Shown in pieces: positions 58,413-64,000 of a stretch of 64,000 nucleotides of DNA (positions within the stretch are counted from its first letter, which is position 1; every line of letters starts with the position of its first letter). Below the pieces are notes generated by a model that was given only the letters and a program-made list of their open reading frames with translations, searched no databases and was not told where the DNA came from. The position numbers and the translations under genes were made by a program. This DNA is from Streptomyces phaeoluteigriseus (lineage in GTDB: Bacteria; Actinomycetota; Actinomycetes; Streptomycetales; Streptomycetaceae). The stretch covers positions 27,732-91,731 of the forward strand of contig NZ_MPOH02000015.1 of NCBI RefSeq assembly GCF_001896135.2. Reading direction: 5' to 3'.

Positions 58413-60122
58413 GCCTTGACCTCCGCCGCCCGCAGCTCCTCCGGCAGATGGAAGCGGGCCAGGATCGACGCCGTACCGGCCGGGACGCGGCCCGGGGTCG
58501 CCAGGGACACCACGATCATGGTGAGGAAGCCCAGCGGGACCGACCACAGGGCGGGCCAGGCCAGCAGGGCGTGCAGGCCGCCCGTGACGGGCAGCCCCGC
58601 CATCGTCGCGGCGACGGCGACGAAGGCCGAGCCGCCGCCCACGAGCATCCCGGCGGCGCGCCCGGCGGGGTCAGCCGGCGCCACCAGATGCCGAGGACGA
58701 GCAGCGGGCAGAACGAGGACGCGGACACCGCGAAGGCGAGCCCCACCGCGTCGGCCACCGGCAGCCCGCCCACCAGCAGGCTCGCGGCGAGCGGTACGGC
58801 CATGGCGAGACCGGTGCCCAGCCGGAAGTGCCGTACGCCGCGGGCGGGCAGGACGTCCTGGGTGAGGACGCCCGCGACGGCCATGGTCAGACCCGACGCG
58901 GTGGACAGGAACGCCGCGAAGGCGCCGCCCGCGAGCAGCGCGCCGAGCAGGTCGCCGCCGAGGCCGCCGATCATCCGGTCGGGCAGCAGCAGGACGGCGG
59001 CGTCGGCGTCGCCGGTCAGGGCGAGTTCCGGGGCGTAGAGGCGGCCGAGGGCGCCGTAGACGGGCGGCAGCAGGTAGAAGGCGCCGATCAGGGCGAGGAC
59101 GGCGACGGTGGTGCGGCGGGCGGCGACTCCGTGTGGGCTGGTGTAGAAGCGGACGACGACGTGCGGCAGGCCCATCGTGCCGAGGAAGGTGGCGAGGATC
59201 AGGCCGTACGTCGCGTACAGGGGGCGCTCCTCGCGGCCCGCGGCGAGGGTGGTGGACATGCCGCCGTTGCTGCCGCGCTCGGCGGTGGGGACGGGGGTGC
59301 CCGGGGTGAAGGTGAGGCGGGCGCCCCGTTCGATGCGGTGGGTGCCGGCGGGGAGGCGCACGGCGGCCGATCGTGCCGGTGGCCGTCGACCGTGCCGGTC
59401 ACCGTCACGGTCAGGGGCCGGTCCAGCTTGAGGTCGAGGGTGGTGTCGACGCGGACGGCCCGCTGGTCGCGGAAGGCGGGCGGCTCCTCGAAGACGTGCC
59501 GGGGCGCGCCGTCGGCCTGCCAGGCGAGGACCAGGAAGAGGGCGGGGACGAGGAGAGCGGTGAGCTTGAGCCAGTACTGGAAGGCCTGCACGAAGGTGAT
59601 GCTGCGCATGCCGCCGGCGGCGACGGTCGCGGTGACGACGACGGCGACGATCAGTCCGCCGAGGGAGTCGGGCGCCCCGGTCAGCACCGTCAGGGTGAGT
59701 CCGGCGCCCTGGAGCTGGGGCAGCAGGTAGAGCCAGCCGACACCGACGACGAAGGCGCCCGCGAGCCGCCGTACCGCCTGGGAGGCGAGGCGGGCCTCGG
59801 CGAAGTCGGGGAGGGTGTAGGCGCCGGAGCGGCGCAGCGGGGCGGCGACGAAGAGGAGCAGGACCAGGTAGCCGGCGGTGTAGCCGACCGGGTACCAGAG
59901 CATGTCCGGTCCCTGCACGAGGACCAGTCCGGCGATGCCGAGGAAGGAGGCCGCGGAGAGGTACTCGCCGCTGATGGCGGCCGCGTTGAGGCGGGGGCCG
60001 ACGGTGCGGGAGGCGACGTAGAAGTCGGAGGTCGTGCGGGAGATGCGCAGGCCGAAGGCGCCGACGAGGACGGTCGCCACGACGACCAGGGCGACGGCGG
60101 GCACGGCGAACGTGGAGTTCAT
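58409..60122 (-). pseudogene. Solute:sodium symporter (acetate/pyruvate-type) with two apparent frameshifts
   Basis: Adding one base near 59370 and one near 58668-58671 gives a 571-residue symporter of the SSS family. ATG 60122 overlaps the DUF485-like stop (ATGA). Recognisable blocks are RISRTTSDFYVASRTVGPRLNAAAISGEYLSAASFLG, YTLPDFAEARLASQAVRR, LGTMGLPHVVVRFYTSPHGVAARRT and FLSTASGLTMAVAGVLTQDVLPA. It resembles ActP/MctC monocarboxylate carriers. The large insertion with RAVRVDTTLDLKLDRPLTVTVTG is an extracytoplasmic loop. It probably imports acetate, pyruvate or propionate. Confidence 0.82.
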
Positions 60123-60504
60123 CGGTCCTCGACCAGGCGCACGAGGTCGCGTTCGTTGCGTTCGGCGCGGCGGACGTACCAGCGGGCGAGCAGCACCAGT
60201 GGGGCGTACAGGCCGAAGCCGAGGACCGCCCACTCCAGGCGGCGGGCGTCGGGCATCGCCGCGAACAGCAGGGGCAGCGGGCCGACCAGGAGGACGAGGA
60301 CGGCGAACACGGCGAGGGCGGCCCGCAGTTGGGTGCGCATCAGGGAGCGGACGTAGGTGTGGCCGAGGGTGGTCTGCTCGTCGATCTCGGCGCGCGGGCG
60401 GTAGTAGCCGGAGGAAGTGGGGTACCGCCGCGCGGGAGGGAGCGGCGGGGCGGGCCGGTGACGACGACGCGGCGCTCGGCGGGGTCCTGCTGGGGCACCG
60501 TCAC
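60119..60504 (-). pseudogene. DUF485-like small membrane protein with one apparent frameshift
   Basis: From GTG 60504 (GTGA overlap with the LytTR gene) a reconstructed 128-residue protein reads VTVPQQDPAERRVVVTG ... RRYPTSSGYYRPRAEIDEQTTLG, then YVRSLMRTQLRAALAVFAVLVLLVG and DARRLEWAVLGFGLYAPLVLLARWYVRRAER, with two membrane helices. One base is missing near 60427-60435. It resembles the DUF485 (YjcH-type) proteins encoded next to acetate symporters. The C-terminal membrane part alone (60119-60340) is an intact open frame. Confidence 0.72.
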
Positions 60505-61250
60505 GGCCTCCTCATCAGCAGGTCCCGCAGTTCACGGGCGTGGCGGCGGCTGACCTGGAGTTCCTCGCCGCCGACGACCACGCTGACGGTGCCGGCGTCC
60601 AGGCGGAGTTCGCCTATGTGGCGCAGGGCGACGAGGTGGCGGCGGTGGATGCGGACGAAGCCGCGGGCTCGCCAGCGTTCCTCCAGGGTGGACAGCGGGA
60701 TGCGCACGAGGTGGCTGCCGCGGTCGGTGTGCAGGCGGGCGTAGTCGCCCTGGGCCTCGACGTGGGTGATGTCGTCGACGGGGACGAACCGGGTCACCCC
60801 GCCCAGCTCGACGGGTATCTGGTCGGGGTCGGGCTCGTGGACGGGGATGCGGGGGGTGGTGCCGCGCAGTTCGGCGGCGCGGCGGACGGCCTCGGCGAGG
60901 CGTTCCTTGCGGACCGGTTTGAGGACGTAGTCGACGGCCTTCAGATCGAAGGCCTGGACGGCGAAATCCTCGTGGGCGGTGACGAAGACGACCAGGGGCG
61001 GGCGGGCGAAGCCGGTGAGCAGCCGGGCCAGGTCGAGGCCGTCGAGGCCGGGCATCTGGATGTCGAGGAAGACGACGTCGATGGCCTCCGGGCCGTCGGG
61101 GCCGGACTCCAGGGCCCTGTTGATCCGGCGCAGCGCCTCCGTCGCGTCACCGGCGCCCTCCGCGCTCCCTATCCGGGGATCCGCGGTGAGCAGGTACAGC
61201 AGCTCCTCCAGCGAGGGGCGTTCGTCGTCGACGGCGAGGGCACGCAGCAT
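60501..61250 (-). CDS. LytTR-family response regulator
   Basis: The protein is 249 residues. The receiver domain has acidic residues in LRALAVDDERPSLEEL, phospho-acceptor Asp in DVVFLDIQMPGLDGLDLA, FVTAHEDFAVQAFDLKAVDYVLKPVRKERL with the conserved Lys. The LytTR DNA-binding domain has VDDITHVEAQGDYARLHT and LEERWRARGFVRIHRRHLVAL. It is the first gene of the operon with the DUF485-like protein, symporter and kinase, and probably controls the same promoter region. It is divergent from the Lrp gene at 61329 (78-bp gap). Confidence 0.92.
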   Translation of the reverse strand: MLRALAVDDERPSLEELLYLLTADPRIGSAEGAGDATEALRRINRALESGPDGPEAIDVVFLDIQMPGLDGLDLARLLTGFARPPLVVFVTAHEDFAVQAFDLKAVDYVLKPVRKERLAEAVRRAAELRGTTPRIPVHEPDPDQIPVELGGVTRFVPVDDITHVEAQGDYARLHTDRGSHLVRIPLSTLEERWRARGFVRIHRRHLVALRHIGELRLDAGTVSVVVGGEELQVSRRHARELRDLLMRRP

Positions 61251-61328
61251 GAAGGTGGAGTGTAGGGGCGATCCGTACGGCTGGACATGTACCGGGGTGC
61301 GGACGTATCCGCTGGATACAGTGCCCGC

Positions 61329-61843
61329 ATGAACAGCGGCCCCGCCCCTTTCGACGAACTCGACCGGAAGATCCTCACCGCGCTGATGGCGAACGCCAGA
61401 ACGAGCTTCGCCGAGATCGGCACGGCGATCGGGCTGTCGGCCACGGCGGTCAAACGCCGGGTGGACCGGCTGCGGGACAGCGGGGTGATCACCGGGTTCA
61501 CGGCGACGGTGCAGCCGTCGGCGATGGGCTGGCGCACGGAGGCGTACGTGGAGGTGTACTGCGAGGGTGCGGCGCGCCGCGGCGGCTCGCGGAGGTGGTG
61601 CGCAACCATCCGGAGATCACCGCGGCGATGACGGTGACCGGCGGTGCGGACGCGCTGCTGCATGTGCGGGCGCGGGACGTGGGGCACTTCGAGGAGGTGC
61701 TGGAACGCATCCGGGTGGAGCCGTTCATCCGCAAGACGATCAGTGTGATGGTGCTGTCCCACCTGCTGCCCGACAGCCCGGAGGCGGGCGCCACCCACGC
61801 GGCCCCGAACGCCGACCCGACTGACGCATCAGACGTGCGTTGA
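61329..61843 (+). pseudogene. Lrp/AsnC-family regulator with one apparent frameshift
   Basis: Adding a base near 61575-61585 gives 171 residues. The N-terminal HTH DELDRKILTALMANARTSFAEIGTAIGLSATAVKRRVDRLRDSGVITGF is intact; after the lesion the RAM (ligand) domain continues LAEVVRNHPEITAAMTVTGGADALLHVRARDVGHFEEVLERIR. ATG 61329. It lies directly upstream of the dimethylargininase-ornithine aminotransferase pair and probably senses arginine or ornithine-type amino acids. Five phased ACGCA/TGCGT half-sites overlap its stop and extend into the downstream gap. Confidence 0.85.
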
Positions 61844-61880
61844 CCGGACTGAAGACGCAGCATTCCTGCGTCAACACGCA
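61824..61880. promoter_or_regulatory. Helically phased ACGCA/TGCGT half-site array (Lrp-type)
   Basis: ACGCA occurs at 61824, 61855 and 61876, and TGCGT at 61836 and 61867. The spacing is 31 and 21 bp for ACGCA and 31 bp for TGCGT, close to three and two helical turns. GACGCAG-N5-CTGCGTC (61854-61872) is a perfect dyad. Phased, degenerate dyads upstream of a target are characteristic of Lrp/AsnC octamers. It overlaps the end of the lrp gene and precedes the dimethylargininase start by ~90 bp. Confidence 0.6.
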
Positions 61881-61969
61881 AGCCTTCTTGCTTGTCGGGC
61901 GTCCCCGTCGCTTCCTACCGTGGTGTCAACCCCAAGTCGACAGCGCAGGAAAAGCGGAGGAACCCCTCT

Positions 61970-62791
61970 GTGACCGTCAGCCGTGTGCCGAGCCCTCGGC
62001 GCTTCCTCGTCTGTGAACCCAGACATTTCGCCGTGCAGTACGCGATCAATCCCTGGATGCGTCCCGACTCCCCCGTCGACATCGACCTGGCGCACGAGCA
62101 GTGGCAGGCGCTGATCCGCGCCTACCGTGCGCACGGCCACACCGTCGACACCGTCGAGCCCGCCCCCGGGCTGCCCGACATGGTCTTCGCCGCGAACTCC
62201 GCGGTCGTCGTCGGCGGCCGCGTCTTCGGCTCCCTCTTCCACGCGCCCGAGCGGCGCGCCGAATCCAGCCACTACGACTCCTGGTTCAAGACGGCGGGCT
62301 TCGACGTCCACCGGCCCGAGTCCGTCTGCGAGGGCGAGGGCGACCTGGTGTGGACCGGCCGGTACATGCTGGCCGGCACCGGGTTCCGTACGACCCGGGA
62401 GGCGCACCGGGAGGTGCAGGAGTTCTTCGGGCACCCGGTGGTCAGCCTGACCCTGGTGGACCCGCACTTCTACCACCTGGACACGGCGCTGTTCGTCCTC
62501 GACGGCCGGCCCGACGGAAACATCGCGTACTACCCGGAGGCGTTCTCGCCCGGCAGCCGCGAGGTGCTCGCCCGGCTCTACCCGGACGCGGTCCTCGCCA
62601 CCCGCGACGACGCGATGACGTTCGGGCTGAACTCCGTCTCCGACGGCCGCAACGTCTTCATCGCGCCGCGTGCCGAGGCGCTCGCCGGCCGGCTCGCCGA
62701 CCGCGGCTATGTCCCCGTCCCCGTCGACCTCTCGGAGTTCCAGAAGGCCGGAGGTGGCATCAAGTGCTGCACCCAGGAGATCCGTTCATGA
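61970..62791 (+). CDS. Dimethylargininase (DDAH)-type amidinotransferase-fold hydrolase
   Basis: This 273-residue enzyme of the arginine deiminase/DDAH superfamily has FLVCEPRHFAVQYAINPWM, LPDMVFAANSAVVVGGRVFG, ECEG-like VCEGEGDLVWTGRYMLAG, LTLVDPHFYHLDTALFVLD with catalytic His, and nucleophile Cys in the terminal GGIKCCTQEI. Streptomyces members hydrolyse dimethylarginine to citrulline and dimethylamine. GTG 61970 follows GCGGAGG. It overlaps the ornithine aminotransferase start (ATGA), and both likely serve arginine/ornithine catabolism under the upstream Lrp. Confidence 0.9.
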   Translation: MTVSRVPSPRRFLVCEPRHFAVQYAINPWMRPDSPVDIDLAHEQWQALIRAYRAHGHTVDTVEPAPGLPDMVFAANSAVVVGGRVFGSLFHAPERRAESSHYDSWFKTAGFDVHRPESVCEGEGDLVWTGRYMLAGTGFRTTREAHREVQEFFGHPVVSLTLVDPHFYHLDTALFVLDGRPDGNIAYYPEAFSPGSREVLARLYPDAVLATRDDAMTFGLNSVSDGRNVFIAPRAEALAGRLADRGYVPVPVDLSEFQKAGGGIKCCTQEIRS

Positions 62792-64000
62792 CCGCACCCG
62801 CCCGTACGCGCACGTCCGCCGACCTGATCCGGGCCGAGGAGCCCGTCCTCGCGCACAACTACCACCCGCTGCCCGTGGTCGTCGCGCGCGCGGAGGGGAC
62901 GTGGGTGGAGGACGTCGAGGGCCGCCGCTACCTCGACATGCTGGCCGGATACTCGGCGCTCAACTTCGGGCACCGGCACCCCGCACTGGTCGAGGCGGCG
63001 CACCGGCAGCTCGACCGGCTGACGCTCACCTCCCGCGCCTTCCACAACGACCGGCTAGCCGAGTTCGCGGAACGGCTCGCCGCGCTGACCGGGCTCGACA
63101 TGGTGCTGCCCATGAACACGGGCGCCGAGGCCGTCGAGAGCGCGATCAAGGTGGCCCGGAAGTGGGCCTACGAGGTGAAGGGGGTGCCGGCCGACCGGGC
63201 GACGATCGTGGTCGCCGCGGACAACTTCCACGGCCGTACGACGACGATCGTCAGCTTCTCGACGGACGAGACGGCGCGTGCCGGGTTCGGGCCGTTCATG
63301 CCGGGGTTCCGGATCGTGCCCTACAACGACCTGGCGGCGCTGGAGGCGGCCGTCGACGAGACGACGGCCGCCGTGCTGATCGAGCCCATCCAGGGTGAGG
63401 CGGGGGTCGTGATCCCCGACGACGGCTATCTGGCCGGGGTGCGGGAGCTGACCCGGCGCCGGGGCTGCCTCTTCGTCGCGGACGAGATCCAGTCCGGGCT
63501 CGGCCGTACCGGCCGGACGCTGGCCGTCGAGCACGAGGGGGTCGTGCCCGACGTGCTGTTGCTCGGCAAGGCGCTGGGCGGCGGGATCGTGCCGGTGTCC
63601 GCCGTCGTGGCGCGGCGGGACGTGCTGGCCGTGCTGCGGCCCGGGTCGCACGGGTCGACGTTCGGCGGGAATCCGCTCGCGGCGGCGGTGGGGACGGCGG
63701 TGGTGTCGCTCCTGGAGACCGGTGAGTTCCAGGCACGGGCGCTCGCTCGGCGGTGTCCTGCGGGACGGGCTGACCGGGCTGGTCGGCCGGGGTGTCGTCG
63801 GGTTCCGCGCGCGCGGGCTGTGGGCCGGGGTCGACGTGGACCCGGCGGTCGGGACCGGCCGCGCAATCGGGGAACGGCTGCTGGCGGAGGGCGTCCTGGT
63901 GAAGGACACCCACGGCTCGACCATCCGCCTGGCCCCGCCCCTGACGATCACGGAGGAGGAGCTGGGGATGGCGCTGGGGGCGCTGGGGAGGGTGGTGGGG
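62788..64000 (+). pseudogene. rocD: Ornithine aminotransferase, 3' end beyond window, one apparent frameshift
   Basis: This class III PLP aminotransferase has the start HNYHPLPVVVARAEGTWVEDVEGRRYLDMLAGYSALNFGH, MNTGAEAVESAIKVARKW, FHGRTTTIVSFS, LIEPIQGEAGVVIP, Asp in LFVADEIQSGLGRTG and the PLP Lys in LLLGKALGGGIVPVSA. A missing base near 63741-63750 shifts the frame; beyond it VLRDGLTGLVGRGVVGFRARGLWAG and DTHGSTIRLAPPLTI complete the family C-terminus, and the gene runs off the right edge almost complete. It converts ornithine to glutamate semialdehyde. ATG 62788 overlaps the DDAH stop (ATGA). Confidence 0.88.

Overview
The window is about 73% G+C with strong third-position GC bias, GTG starts, many 4-bp ATGA/GTGA gene overlaps and Shine-Dalgarno sites of the GGAGG type. 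A type II polyketide spore-pigment (whiE-like) cluster, a class F sortase, MurT/GatD and PfkA all point to a Streptomyces chromosome. No tRNA, rRNA, IS element or CRISPR array was seen.

Layout. 1-2696: a truncated MarR regulator, a PP2C-type phosphatase and a DUF2071 protein. 14023 down to 2744 (minus strand): a tightly coupled ten-gene operon encoding an ATP-grasp ligase, a DUF364-like protein, a cysteine-synthase-like PLP enzyme, a dipeptide-epimerase-like enolase, an MFS exporter, a methyltransferase and a complete SBP_5-type ABC importer. It is preceded by an AT-rich Zur-like element. This make/export/re-import layout suggests an undescribed small amino-acid-derived metallophore, and it is the best candidate for a new system here. 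14231-16355: a small secreted DUF6355 protein and a membrane-anchored repeat protein. 16594-26358: the spore-pigment locus (hydroxylase, SchA/CurD protein, cupin, KS-alpha, KS-beta, ACP, two cyclases, O-methyltransferase), interrupted by a sortase and its probable surface substrate. 26404-28789: a secreted beta-helix protein, a VOC protein and DUF6629. 29023-32054: an operon of DUF2617, DUF4247 lipoprotein, DUF350 and a membrane spermidine-synthase-like protein. 32129-40594: NAD-dependent DNA ligase, AhpD-like protein, erythromycin-esterase family protein with a divergent double-MerR regulator, GNAT, a secreted phosphodiester glycosidase and a Tat-exported phosphodiesterase-like protein. 40766-51856: acyl-CoA dehydrogenase/quinone-oxidoreductase operon, XRE-cupin regulator with divergent TrxR-like enzyme, ATP-dependent ligase plus NUDIX, succinate-semialdehyde dehydrogenase, DUF6213, and another acyl-CoA dehydrogenase with divergent TetR. 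51902-57177: peptide deformylase, MurT-GatD, PfkA, CtaG. 57207-61250 (minus): LytTR regulator, DUF485-like protein, solute:sodium symporter and LytS-type kinase in one operon. 61329-64000: Lrp/AsnC regulator, then a dimethylargininase and ornithine aminotransferase pair.

Quality note. At least thirteen otherwise intact genes carry single-base losses, and in each complete gene adding the missing base(s) restores an exact codon count. They affect nine loci, including one ABC permease with three. The simplest reading is indel error in a long-read assembly rather than decay, so the genes called 'frameshifted' below are probably functional in the organism.
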